This document shows, one piece after another, positions 1-9,489 of a DNA stretch of 23,283 nucleotides (position 1 is its first letter; each line of letters opens with the position of its first letter). The position numbers and the translations under genes were made by a program. Source of the DNA: Fen-1258 sp027348115 (lineage in GTDB: Bacteria > Bacteroidota > Ignavibacteria > Ignavibacteriales > Melioribacteraceae); NCBI GenBank assembly GCA_027348115.1, contig DAIEQA010000196.1, positions 1 to 23,283 on the forward strand, read 5' to 3'. The notes under the pieces are model-generated. The model did not search any database. It had not been told where the DNA came from and worked only from the letters and a program-made list of their open reading frames with translations.

Positions 1-1931
1 ATCAAATAGAAATTACAGCCGCAGATGACGAAGGATTATTTAGAGGAATGCAGACTTTGTTTCAGCTTATATCCCCTTCTGTAAAAAAGAAAAAGCAAAA
101 TAGTATTGTAGAAATTCCTTGCTGTAAAATTTCAGATAAACCGGCTTTCGTTTGGCGAGGGCTAAATCTTGACTGCGGCAGACACTTTATGACAAAGGAT
201 TTTATTAAAAGATACATCGACATACTCGCGTACTATAAATTCAATACGCTGCACTGGCATTTAACCGAAGATCAGGGTTGGCGAATAGAAATTAAAAAAT
301 ATCCTAAGCTCACCCAAATAGGTGCGTGGAGAAAAGAAGCCGACGGCTCAACCTACGGCGGATTTTATACTCAGGAAGATATCAAGGAAATTGTTGCTTA
401 CGCGAAAAGTCGTTTTATTAATATAGTGCCGGAAATTGAAATGCCGGGTCATTCGCTGGCATCGCTTGCTTCATATCCCGAAAACTCTTGTACCGGCGGT
501 CCGTTTGAAGTGACAAATATCTGGGGCGTTCATAAAGATATTTACTGCGCCGGCAGAGATTCAACCTTTCTCTTTTTGCAGAATATCTTGGATGAAGTGG
601 TAAATCTTTTTCCCGGTAAATATATTCACATCGGCGGAGATGAAGCACCTAAGGATAGATGGAAAGTATGCCCTAAATGCCAGGCAAGAATAAAAGCGGA
701 AGGTTTGAAAAATGAAGAGGGACTTCAAAGTTATTTCATAAAACGGATTTCAAACTATATTAATTCAAAGGGCAAAGAGGTTATCGGCTGGGATGAAATA
801 TTACAAGGGGGATTAGCTCCGGGCGCAATTGTCCAATCATGGCAGAGTTTTCAAGGTGCTGTTGACGCGGCAAACCAAAACCACTATTCAATTTGCTCGC
901 CTACTTCCAATACATATTTGGACAGCTCTCCGGAAAATTTGGATTTGCAAACTGCATACTCTTTCAATCCGATTCCATCCGAATTACCGGCCGACAAACA
1001 AAAATATATTTTAGGCAGCGAAGTAAATTTGTGGACCGAAAGAGCCCCGCAGGAAACCGTCGATTCGAAACTCTTTCCCCGCATTCTGGCTCTTGCGGAA
1101 GTATTTTGGAGAAATCCTCAATCCACCGACGGCAGCAGAAACTATGACGAATTTTATTCAAGAGTTCAAAAAGCGTACAGCGATTTATCCGCTCTCGGAA
1201 TTAAATACGGCAGCGAAGGGAAATTACTTACCACATCTACATCATACAATGAAAAGAAAAAAGAATTTACCCTTTCCATCAAGCCGCAGCAAAAAGATGT
1301 GAAGATTCGTTACACAATAAACGGGGAAGCGCCCACTGTGAGTTCTCGTTTATATTCTCGGGCGATTAAATTTAACAAAACCAGTGTAATTCAAATCGGT
1401 TCTTTCAAAGACAATCAGCAGATCGGCAAACAATACTCACTTTCATTTGCTTTTCATAAAGCTCTAAATTCAAAAATCACTTTGGCCAATCAATATGATG
1501 AACGCTACAAAGCAGGAGGCGCAAACGCTTTGGTTGACGGAATCAGAGGAACAAATGATTTTCGCGACGGACTTTGGCAAGGATACGAAGGTGTGGACTT
1601 TGAATGCGTTCTTGATATTGGTAAACCGAAAGAAATATCCAAAGTAACTTCCGGCTTCTTTCAGGATGAAAACTCGTGGATATTTCTTCCTGTCAAAGTT
1701 GAAGTTTCGTTATCAACTGATAATATAAATTATACGGCAAGTAAAACTGTTCTTAGCGATGTTCCGTTAAAAAATCCCGAAATTCTTCATAAAGATTTTA
1801 CAGTTGAGTTCGATAAACAAAAAGTTAGATACATAAAAATAAAAGCCGCGAACATAAAAAAATGTCCAGCATGGCATCCCGGCGCAGGAGGCAAAGCCTG
1901 GTTATTTATAGATGAAATAGTTGTTGATTAA
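1..1931 (+). CDS. GH20 beta-N-acetylhexosaminidase, 5' end outside window
   Basis: Exo-acting glycosidase expected to remove terminal beta-linked GlcNAc or GalNAc. The frame is open from base 3, upstream of the first ATG (48), and the codons before that ATG encode the end of the usual GH20b domain (IEITAADDEGLFRG), so the true start lies before the window. Numbering from the ATG at 48, the catalytic barrel covers about 30-390. It has the GH20 hallmark HIGGDE at 194-199, where D198 and E199 are the catalytic Asp-Glu pair, plus HWHLTEDQGWR at 69-79 and GWDE at 247-250. Residues about 395-480 look like a chitobiase-type C-terminal domain. Residues 483-627 form a beta-rich, discoidin-like module that recurs in the proteins at 5412 and 9490. 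No signal peptide can be judged. Family assignment is secure; the exact substrate is inferred. First visible gene of the + strand glycan cluster. Confidence 0.95.
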   Translation, partial: QIEITAADDEGLFRGMQTLFQLISPSVKKKKQNSIVEIPCCKISDKPAFVWRGLNLDCGRHFMTKDFIKRYIDILAYYKFNTLHWHLTEDQGWRIEIKKYPKLTQIGAWRKEADGSTYGGFYTQEDIKEIVAYAKSRFINIVPEIEMPGHSLASLASYPENSCTGGPFEVTNIWGVHKDIYCAGRDSTFLFLQNILDEVVNLFPGKYIHIGGDEAPKDRWKVCPKCQARIKAEGLKNEEGLQSYFIKRISNYINSKGKEVIGWDEILQGGLAPGAIVQSWQSFQGAVDAANQNHYSICSPTSNTYLDSSPENLDLQTAYSFNPIPSELPADKQKYILGSEVNLWTERAPQETVDSKLFPRILALAEVFWRNPQSTDGSRNYDEFYSRVQKAYSDLSALGIKYGSEGKLLTTSTSYNEKKKEFTLSIKPQQKDVKIRYTINGEAPTVSSRLYSRAIKFNKTSVIQIGSFKDNQQIGKQYSLSFAFHKALNSKITLANQYDERYKAGGANALVDGIRGTNDFRDGLWQGYEGVDFECVLDIGKPKEISKVTSGFFQDENSWIFLPVKVEVSLSTDNINYTASKTVLSDVPLKNPEILHKDFTVEFDKQKVRYIKIKAANIKKCPAWHPGAGGKAWLFIDEIVVD

Positions 1932-1966
1932 AAAATAATCAAACAAAAAAATTTTTAAGGTGGTAA

Positions 1967-1990
1967 GGAAATCCTTGCTTCGTGATTTCC
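1967..1990. other. Short hairpin in the GH20-GH38 intergenic gap
   Basis: Perfect 7-bp inverted repeat, GGAAATC (1967-1973) and GATTTCC (1984-1990), with a 10-nt loop. It lies 36 bp after the GH20 stop. No T-run follows, so it is not a convincing intrinsic terminator; it could be an RNA processing or stabilising stem, or chance. The rest of the 155-bp gap shows no other feature I can support. Confidence 0.3.
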
Positions 1991-2086
1991 ATCTATTATA
2001 TAGTATAAGCAAACGGCTGAGGGTTTAGCGTATCATTTTCAAATGCAGACGGAGCTTTGAATTATTACTAACTGAGAGAGGAACAA

Positions 2087-5000
2087 ATGAAATTAACCCG
2101 ACCATTTCTACCCGTGTTTATTGTAATATTTTATATGGGGATATTGGTTAATGCTCAATCGACATGGGTAAACGGTTTTAACAGCAGAATTGCCGGAGAG
2201 AATCTTGATTACCACTCGTGCCATCCGAGCGCAAATTTGGCATTGCTCATTCGCTGTTTTAATAATCAGGATTATATAGAGTGGAAAACCGATTCGATTT
2301 CTCCGAGCAACAAAGATGAGTTTGTTAGTTTCTCTTGGATTGCCGGCTACTCGGTTGCTACTTCCACGGCTCCTCATAAATTTTCTCTTTATGTAAATGA
2401 TCACCTAAAATTCGAATTTACTACCGAACCTCACCAGGCTCAAAATGATTGGCAGATAAAATCGAAGGACGGTTCGAGTCTTTATTTTAAATTCATCAAG
2501 GTTGACGCCGTAGATGATTTTTTCGGGTACATGGTTTTAACAATTCCTCAAAAATCTCTTGATGGAAATAATTTTGCCAGAATCAAAGTAAAGGGAGACG
2601 CTACCAACAGCAAAGATTGGTATATGACAATGCAGTACCCGTTGATTCCAAAGACAAGAATTACTCCCCAAAAGATTGTTACGAAGGACGGAGCTGGAAA
2701 TCTTATGCAGCAAATAAAAGTTTCCATCGATCACTTCGATTCGCCGAAACCGGTAAAAATTTTTTCCGAAGGGAAAGAAATGCTTTCCTCGGAATTGAAA
2801 CTCGGTATGAACGATTACTATTTGAACTTCAGCGCTCCTAAAAATCCTAAAGAAATTAAATTTGATATTAACATTAACGGGAAATCAAAGACATACACAA
2901 CAATATTAAAACCCGCCAGAGAGATTACATTTTATTTAATTCCCCACGCTCACGTTGATATAGGATATACCGATTTACAGCCAAACATTGAAAAGAAACA
3001 CTGGAATAATTACGACAATGCGATTAAATACTCGAAAGAATCCGTGGGCTTTGGCAAAGACGCTACATTCAAATGGAATGTTGAAGTATTATGGGCAGTA
3101 AAAAGTTATCTCGAAAATTTTCCGGAGAAGCGAGAAAAATTTTATAACGCCGTTAGAAAAGGTTGGATAGGTTTGGATGCGGACTACGCCAATGTTATGA
3201 CTGGACTATGCCGCCCAGAAGAATTGTACCGCCTGGTTGAGTATTCGAATCTACTTGAAAAAGAAATCGGAGTAAAAATAGAAAGCGCTATGATTTCAGA
3301 TGTACCTGGTTATACGTGGGGAATCGTTCAAGCTTTTGCCGATAACGGAATAAAATATTTCTCAGTAGGACCAAATCCATTTGATAGAATCGGCTACACT
3401 CTTAAATCGTGGGGCGATAAACCTTTCTACTGGAAATCGCCAAGCGGCAAGAAAAAAATTCTTATCTGGCTTGCCGGAAAAGGATATGCGTGGTTTCATC
3501 AATGGAGAATAACCCGCGACGATATTTCACCGATTGCAAAATACTTAGATGAGCTCGACGCAGAAAAATATCCTTATGATATGGTTCACCTTAGATACAA
3601 TATCGGCGGGGATAACGGCTTTCCGGATTCGTCGCTTTCAAAATTTGTTAAGGAATGGAACGATGCACACGTTACTCCAAAATTTAAAATTGCCACCAAC
3701 GATGAAATGTTCAAAGATTTTGAAGCGAAATACTCAAAAGTAATTCCAACTTACTCCGGCGATTTCTCGCCTTATTGGGAAGACGGTGCCGCCTCCACTG
3801 CAAAAGAAACTGCAATGAACAGAAATACAGCTGAGTTATTAACTCAACTGGAAACATTGCATACTCTGACTAACCGAGAAAATTTTCCTCAGCAAGAATT
3901 TGACGATGCGTGGAAATATGTTTTGCTTTATTCGGAACACACGTGGGGCGCATGGAACAGCATTTCGGATCCCGAATTAAAATCCGTGGTCGATCAGTGG
4001 GAAATTAAAAAGTCATACGCTTTAAAGGCCGATAGTCTGGCGCAGAATCTTTTAAATAAATTATCGAACAAAGGATCAGGAACCGGCGATCATTTTTATG
4101 TTTTCAACACTTTATCTTGGAACAGAAGTGATATAGTAAATATTCCGGCATCTGCAAACTCATCCGGCATTTGCGTAACAGACGCCGATGGAAATTCAAT
4201 TCCGGCACAAAAATTATCCGACGGAAATTTTGTATTTACCGCCAAAGATATTCCCGCTTTTGGTTTCAAGGAATATAAAATTGCAGAATGCAAAAATCAG
4301 AGTATTACAGATTCGCCGTTAAGCAACAATGTATTATCAAACAATTTTTACAAACTAACTTTTGACGAAAATACATTTGCAATTAAAAACCTTACAAAAC
4401 CCGGCAGCGATTATAATTATGTAAGTTCCAGCAACAAGTATGAATTGGATCAATTCTTACACACAGGGCAAAATGCAGCTAATCCAACAACAAGCAAAGA
4501 TCCAAAAATAATTGGATACGAGAACGGGCCGGTTCTAAAATCAATAACAATTGAATCCGCGGCTCCCGGATGTAATAATCTTCAACAAAAGATAGTTCTC
4601 TTTAACGCTCTTGATAAATTTGAATTGCTGAACACCGTTGACAAAGCAAAAGACTATAATAAAGAAAGCATTCGTTTTGCTTTTCCGCTCAATATTCCAA
4701 ATCCGGTTTCAAGAATCGATATCGCCTGGTCGGTAATTTGCCCTGAGAAAGATCAACTGCCGGGCTCAAATAAAAATTATTTTACTTCGCAGCGATGGGT
4801 AGACGTTTCCAATAACAGCAAAGGATTAACCATTGCCGGCATTGACGCACCGTTTTTTGAATTTGGCGGAATGAATGCCGAGGCATGGATGTCTTCCCCA
4901 AGTAAAGATTGGGCATGGAAAACTGCTTCGTCATCCCTTTGTTATTCATGGGCAATGAATAATTCATGGCATACAAATTTTAAAGCTTCCCAGGAAGGAC

Positions 5001-5380
5001 TTGTCTCCTTTAAATATTTTTTGACTGCTCACAACCGGTTTGATTTTCTCCGCACCTACAAATTCGGCGTCGAAAATTCTCAACCGCTGCAAGTTGTTTA
5101 TTCGGATAAAGCGATAAAAAATTATTCACCGGTTTTAAAATTGGACAAAAATTCTTCCGTAGTGACAACGGCTTTATTTCCATCGAGAGATGGAAAAGGC
5201 ATAATGATTAGGTTTTTTAATCCGACCGATAAACCGGGCTCAACACAATTGTTATTTGAAAAAAGTGCAGCTTCTAAACTTTATCTAAGTAACGGGGATG
5301 AGGAAGAAATTAAACTTATTGGCAATAAAATTACTTTAAACCCGTTTGAAGTATTAACGTTAAAAATAGAAGATAGATAA
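2087..5380 (+). CDS. Secreted GH38 alpha-mannosidase-like protein
   Basis: Probable zinc-dependent retaining alpha-mannosidase (1097 aa). A signal peptide covers about residues 1-23, ending VNA|QS. Residues about 25-275 are an N-terminal region not assigned to a family; the beta-rich pattern suggests accessory domains. The GH38 N-terminal catalytic domain starts near 282 with HAHVDIGYT (287-295), supplying the His/Asp metal ligands H287, H289 or D291. D405 in ISDVPGYTW is the expected nucleophile and metal ligand, and EHTWGAWN (617-624) carries a further conserved His. The remaining roughly 450 residues match the usual GH38 middle and beta-sandwich C-terminal regions. GAGAGGAAC just upstream supports the ATG. 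The next gene starts 31 bp downstream, so the two are probably co-transcribed. It lacks the shared C-terminal module seen in three neighbours. Family is clear; alpha-mannose specificity is inferred. Confidence 0.9.
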   Translation: MKLTRPFLPVFIVIFYMGILVNAQSTWVNGFNSRIAGENLDYHSCHPSANLALLIRCFNNQDYIEWKTDSISPSNKDEFVSFSWIAGYSVATSTAPHKFSLYVNDHLKFEFTTEPHQAQNDWQIKSKDGSSLYFKFIKVDAVDDFFGYMVLTIPQKSLDGNNFARIKVKGDATNSKDWYMTMQYPLIPKTRITPQKIVTKDGAGNLMQQIKVSIDHFDSPKPVKIFSEGKEMLSSELKLGMNDYYLNFSAPKNPKEIKFDININGKSKTYTTILKPAREITFYLIPHAHVDIGYTDLQPNIEKKHWNNYDNAIKYSKESVGFGKDATFKWNVEVLWAVKSYLENFPEKREKFYNAVRKGWIGLDADYANVMTGLCRPEELYRLVEYSNLLEKEIGVKIESAMISDVPGYTWGIVQAFADNGIKYFSVGPNPFDRIGYTLKSWGDKPFYWKSPSGKKKILIWLAGKGYAWFHQWRITRDDISPIAKYLDELDAEKYPYDMVHLRYNIGGDNGFPDSSLSKFVKEWNDAHVTPKFKIATNDEMFKDFEAKYSKVIPTYSGDFSPYWEDGAASTAKETAMNRNTAELLTQLETLHTLTNRENFPQQEFDDAWKYVLLYSEHTWGAWNSISDPELKSVVDQWEIKKSYALKADSLAQNLLNKLSNKGSGTGDHFYVFNTLSWNRSDIVNIPASANSSGICVTDADGNSIPAQKLSDGNFVFTAKDIPAFGFKEYKIAECKNQSITDSPLSNNVLSNNFYKLTFDENTFAIKNLTKPGSDYNYVSSSNKYELDQFLHTGQNAANPTTSKDPKIIGYENGPVLKSITIESAAPGCNNLQQKIVLFNALDKFELLNTVDKAKDYNKESIRFAFPLNIPNPVSRIDIAWSVICPEKDQLPGSNKNYFTSQRWVDVSNNSKGLTIAGIDAPFFEFGGMNAEAWMSSPSKDWAWKTASSSLCYSWAMNNSWHTNFKASQEGLVSFKYFLTAHNRFDFLRTYKFGVENSQPLQVVYSDKAIKNYSPVLKLDKNSSVVTTALFPSRDGKGIMIRFFNPTDKPGSTQLLFEKSAASKLYLSNGDEEEIKLIGNKITLNPFEVLTLKIEDR

Positions 5381-5411
5381 TTAATTCAACACCAAATAAC
5401 GACGGCTTTAG

Positions 5412-7682
5412 ATGAAAAATAAGATTTTACTTTTCGTGTTTTCTGTTTGTTCTTTAATTTCCGCACAACAGAAAAAAACCGACTTGGTTGTAAATAATCA
5501 AAGCAAGTATAAAATAATAATATCATCCGCGGCATCTGCCGTTGATTCCACCGCCGCCGCTGAACTTCAAAAATATATCGAGGAAATCTCCGGGAACAAA
5601 ATCCCAATACTCAGCGACGACACTCCCATTGCCCAAAAGGAAATAGTTGTCGGCAGGAATAAACATTCCGAGGAAATTGATTGTTCGGCCATCGTCGACA
5701 ACGACGGATTCTTGATTAAGTCAATCGGCGAGAAAATTTATTTTATAGGAGGAGCCGGGAAAGGTTCTATCAATGCCGTTTTTACTTTCCTGGATAAATA
5801 TCTCGGCTGCCGAATGTACTCCACAGAAGTGAAAATAATTCCGAAGCAAAATTCTATTTCAATCCCGCCGATTAATGATGTTGAAAATCCGGCATTCGCT
5901 TATCGCGATGTTCATTTTTTCGAATCCACGAACGATGAATATTGCCGCTGGCAAAAGCTTGTGGATTCCCACGATAAGAAAACATGGGGATTGTTCGTTC
6001 ATACTTTTCAAAAGCTGCTTCCGCCAGAAAAATATTTTGCGAGCCATCATGAATATTATGCCTTAAGAAACGGCGTTCGAGTGCCGGATCAACCGTGCCT
6101 GAGTAATCCCGAAGTATTAAAAATTATTACGGATGAACTGCGAAGGCGGATGAAAGAAAACCCCGAGGCAAAAATATGGTCGGTTTCCCAAAATGATAAT
6201 TTTTCCAACTGTCAATGTCCGCAATGCAGCCGCATCGACAGCATCGAAGGTTCGCCCTCCGGTTCAATTATCAACTTCGTTAATAAAATAGCGGAGGAAT
6301 TCCCGGATAAAATTATTTCTACCCTCGCTTACCAATACAGCCGTAAAGCTCCAAAACATATTAAGCCGGAAAAAAATGTGAACATTATGTTATGCACAAT
6401 CGAATGTTCAAGAACCTACCCAATTGAAACCGATACTTCAAGTTCCGGTTTCTTAAGTGATTTGAAAGAGTGGTCAAAACTTACGCACAATATTTTTTTG
6501 TGGGATTACGTTGTTCAATTTACAAACCTTGTAAGCCCTTTCCCCAATTTCCAGGTGCTTCAGCCGAACATTCAGCTATTTAAAAAATACGGCGTACGCA
6601 TGATGTTTCAGCAAGGTTCCGGGGGCTGCCGTGAATCCGAGTTTGAAGAATTACGAAGCTATCTCATCGCTAAATTACTCTGGAACCCTGACATAAATGT
6701 TGATTCGGTTATGAATGATTTTCTTTCCGGCTATTACGGTGCCGCCGGTAAATACATCCGCGAGTATATAAACTCGATGCAGACTTCCCTTCTGAAATCC
6801 AAAATGGATATAACCATATATGGAAGTCCAGTCGACGGATTAAAAAATTATTTATCGCCTGGATTAATTGATAAATACAATAAACTTTTTGATGAAGCGG
6901 AGTCTTCCGTAGCAGATCAACCGGATATTCTTAACAGGGTAAAAATCGCCCGTCTGCCATTGATTTATGCAATGCTCGAAGAAGCAAAAGTAATTGGTCA
7001 GGGAGAAAGAGGAATCGATATTAAAGAAGGCGAAAATAATTTCGCTGCCAATCCCAAAATAATTTCTTTGCTCGATGAGTTTGGCGCGATCACAAAAAAC
7101 ATAAAAGATATCTATATAAACGAACGAGGGCTTTCACCGGAGACTTACATAAACAAATACAAAGCTATACTTTCCAAAACAATGAAAAATCCTCTCGGCT
7201 TGTTCAAGCCGGTAACTTTTATAACTTCTCCAAACTGGAAATACGCTGCTAACGGTGTTAAGTCTTTGACAGACGGAATGCACGGGGACGACGATTATCA
7301 TTTTAACTGGGTTGGTTACGAAGGCAACAATATGGAAGTTGTAATGGATCTTGAAAAGCCCGCAGTCATAAAAAAAGTCAGCGCTGATTTTATGCAGTAT
7401 ATTTTGGCGTGGATTTTTTTGCCAACCGAATATGAAGTTTCTGTTTCAACCGACGGGGCAGATTTTACGACTGTAGGAACTATAAAAAATACAAACCCGA
7501 TTACCGATGAAGAAAAACGTTCGCCGGAAAAAGTAAATATCAAAAATTTCGCGTGTGAATTTTCTCCTGTTGAAGCAAGATACATAAAAGTGAAAGCGAT
7601 TAATATGGGAGTTTGTCCGCCGTGGCATCCGGGCTATCCTTACAAAGCATGGATTTTTACGGATGAAATTGTGGTTGAATAA
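5412..7682 (+). CDS. Secreted DUF4838 protein with C-terminal discoidin-like module
   Basis: 756-aa secreted protein with a signal peptide (residues 1-18, ending ISA|QQ). Residues about 30-150 resemble the alpha-glucuronidase-type N-terminal domain found in several polysaccharide hydrolases (paired beta strands, AAAELQKYIEEISG at 48-61). Residues about 190-500 match DUF4838, including NDNFSNCQCPQC at 261-272 with its Cys cluster and the GSGGCRESEFEELR region near 402-415. The fold is probably a TIM-barrel glycosidase, but the reaction is not known to me and I assign no catalytic residues. Residues 608-756 are the same module that ends the GH20 and second GH29 proteins here, including VCPPWHPG (127-134 of the module). 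Starts 31 bp after the GH38 stop with no clear Shine-Dalgarno. Context argues for a role in complex glycan breakdown. Confidence 0.85.
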   Translation: MKNKILLFVFSVCSLISAQQKKTDLVVNNQSKYKIIISSAASAVDSTAAAELQKYIEEISGNKIPILSDDTPIAQKEIVVGRNKHSEEIDCSAIVDNDGFLIKSIGEKIYFIGGAGKGSINAVFTFLDKYLGCRMYSTEVKIIPKQNSISIPPINDVENPAFAYRDVHFFESTNDEYCRWQKLVDSHDKKTWGLFVHTFQKLLPPEKYFASHHEYYALRNGVRVPDQPCLSNPEVLKIITDELRRRMKENPEAKIWSVSQNDNFSNCQCPQCSRIDSIEGSPSGSIINFVNKIAEEFPDKIISTLAYQYSRKAPKHIKPEKNVNIMLCTIECSRTYPIETDTSSSGFLSDLKEWSKLTHNIFLWDYVVQFTNLVSPFPNFQVLQPNIQLFKKYGVRMMFQQGSGGCRESEFEELRSYLIAKLLWNPDINVDSVMNDFLSGYYGAAGKYIREYINSMQTSLLKSKMDITIYGSPVDGLKNYLSPGLIDKYNKLFDEAESSVADQPDILNRVKIARLPLIYAMLEEAKVIGQGERGIDIKEGENNFAANPKIISLLDEFGAITKNIKDIYINERGLSPETYINKYKAILSKTMKNPLGLFKPVTFITSPNWKYAANGVKSLTDGMHGDDDYHFNWVGYEGNNMEVVMDLEKPAVIKKVSADFMQYILAWIFLPTEYEVSVSTDGADFTTVGTIKNTNPITDEEKRSPEKVNIKNFACEFSPVEARYIKVKAINMGVCPPWHPGYPYKAWIFTDEIVVE

Positions 7683-7878
7683 AGATTCTTAGATTAAATT
7701 AAGGCAAAAGAATTAACGACATAATTTCAAAAATAGTTTTCACTTTAGCACTATCTTTTGAAAGAAGATTAGATTAAGCAGCGTCTGGTAGTTTGCTATC
7801 ATCTTTCGCTAGGGCAATGAAAATATTTTTCACAAGTAAGGTTTAAGTCAACAATAAATATCAGATTATTTAACTAAC

Positions 7879-9354
7879 ATGAAAAGCGCTATGAGACAAC
7901 TATTATTTTTAATTCTTCTCTCCTTTGTATGCATCACAATGTCGGCACAGGAGAAAAATGATTATGTAAAAGAAACCGATCCGCTAGTATTACAAAAGCT
8001 TGATGAATGGCAGGATCTTAAATTCGGTTTGTTGATGCATTGGCAGCCGTCAAGTCAATGGGGCGTTGTTGAATCGTGGTCTATCTGTCCGGAAGATTAC
8101 GGCTGGTGCGAAAGAAAAAAAGGTAATCATCCGGAAAATTATTTTGAATACAAAAAAGAATACGAAAACCTTAAGACTACTTTTGACCCCGTAAAATTCG
8201 ATCCGGATAAATGGGCTGCGGCTGCAAAGGACGCAGGGATGAAATACGTGGTGTTCACAACAAAACATCATGACGGCTTCTGCATGTTCGACACGAAATA
8301 CACCGATTATAAAATTACCGACAAAGCTTGCCCGTTTCATACAAATCCCAAAGCAAACATTACCAAGGAAATTTTTGATGCTTTCCGAAAACAAGGATTG
8401 TGGGCTGGCGCATATTTTTCCAAGCCCGATTGGCATTCGCCATATTACTGGGATCCGTATTTCCCGCCGATGGATCGAAATGTGAATTACGATCCGGAAC
8501 AATACCCGGAGAAATGGCAAAAGTTTGTCGATTATACTCACAATCAAATTTTGGAACTGCTGAAAGATTACGGTAAGATTGATATCCTTTGGCTTGACGG
8601 TGGCTGGGTTGCCAAACAAAAAAACGACGTGCAAAATTGGTATCTCAATGAACGCAAAAATAGTCCCGGCGGATTCATCAAAACCAAGATGGTTAATCAA
8701 GACATCAAGATGGATGAACTGGTTGAGAAAGCACGCCAGCTTCAGCCCGGTTTAATCGTTGTCGATCGTGCCGTGAAAGGAAAGAATCAAAATTATCTAA
8801 CTCCAGAAAATCAAGTTCCGGAAAAAGCTCTTCCCTTCCCTTGGGAATCGTGCATAATTTCAGGCGGCGGCTGGTCTTGGGTGCCGGATGCAAAATACAA
8901 ATCATCATACGAGTTGGTGCATATGCTTGTTGATATTGTCTGCAAAGGCGGAAACATGCTTTTAAATGTTGCCCCCGGCCCTGACGGCGCGTGGGATGAA
9001 ACCGCATATGAAAGACTTAAAGACATAGGCAGCTGGCTTAAAGTGAATGGCGAGGCAATTTACGGAACAAGAGAAATTGCGCCGTACAAGGAAGCCAAAA
9101 TTTGTTATACAAATAAAAAGAATACCAATACGGTTTACGCTATTTACATGGCGGATGAAAATGAAAAAACAATGCCGTCCGAAATAATGCTTTATTCATT
9201 TACTCCTAAAGCCGGAACAGATGTTACCTTGCTTGGATATGATAAGCCGTTGACTTGGAAGAAAGTCGGTAATGGGGCTTTAATTAATGTCCCGGCAGAA
9301 ATTCGGAATCATCCGAAATGCCGGTATGCATGGGCATTTAAATTTTCCAAGTAA
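7879..9354 (+). CDS. Secreted GH29 alpha-L-fucosidase
   Basis: Retaining alpha-L-fucosidase family protein, 491 aa. The signal peptide spans about residues 1-23 (ITMSA|QE); ATG 7879 is used, although the ATG four codons later (7891) would also give a signal peptide. The GH29 barrel shows FGLLMHWQ (49-56), TTKHHDGF (127-134), and the nucleophile region ILWLDGGW with D240 as the expected nucleophile. A C-terminal beta-sandwich of about 90 residues follows; there is no added binding module, unlike the next gene. A 196-bp gap separates it from the DUF4838 gene and a strong terminator follows, so it may be transcribed alone. The substrate linkage cannot be read from the sequence. Confidence 0.92.
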   Translation: MKSAMRQLLFLILLSFVCITMSAQEKNDYVKETDPLVLQKLDEWQDLKFGLLMHWQPSSQWGVVESWSICPEDYGWCERKKGNHPENYFEYKKEYENLKTTFDPVKFDPDKWAAAAKDAGMKYVVFTTKHHDGFCMFDTKYTDYKITDKACPFHTNPKANITKEIFDAFRKQGLWAGAYFSKPDWHSPYYWDPYFPPMDRNVNYDPEQYPEKWQKFVDYTHNQILELLKDYGKIDILWLDGGWVAKQKNDVQNWYLNERKNSPGGFIKTKMVNQDIKMDELVEKARQLQPGLIVVDRAVKGKNQNYLTPENQVPEKALPFPWESCIISGGGWSWVPDAKYKSSYELVHMLVDIVCKGGNMLLNVAPGPDGAWDETAYERLKDIGSWLKVNGEAIYGTREIAPYKEAKICYTNKKNTNTVYAIYMADENEKTMPSEIMLYSFTPKAGTDVTLLGYDKPLTWKKVGNGALINVPAEIRNHPKCRYAWAFKFSK

Positions 9355-9376
9355 GAATGTATTAGAATAGTCTTTA

Positions 9377-9417
9377 GGCGGAGTTTTATTGTAAAAAACT
9401 TCGCCGCGATTTTTTTT
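9377..9417 (+). terminator. Rho-independent terminator after the first fucosidase
   Basis: An 11-bp stem pairs GGCGGAGTTTT (9377-9387) with AAAACTTCGCC (9395-9405), with one G-U pair and a 7-nt loop. A run of eight T follows at 9410-9417. It sits 22 bp after the fucosidase stop and should split the cluster into at least two transcripts. Confidence 0.85.
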
Positions 9418-9489
9418 ACTCTCTCATATTTTATGATTATATAACTGAACGGACCAATGAATTTTTTGATAAATAAAAAGTAGAATCAA

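Noticed and set aside
8050..8700. 216-codon open frame on the - strand
   Set aside because: It lies wholly inside the first GH29 gene, has low-complexity Phe/Ile-rich composition and no family motifs; it is an antisense shadow.
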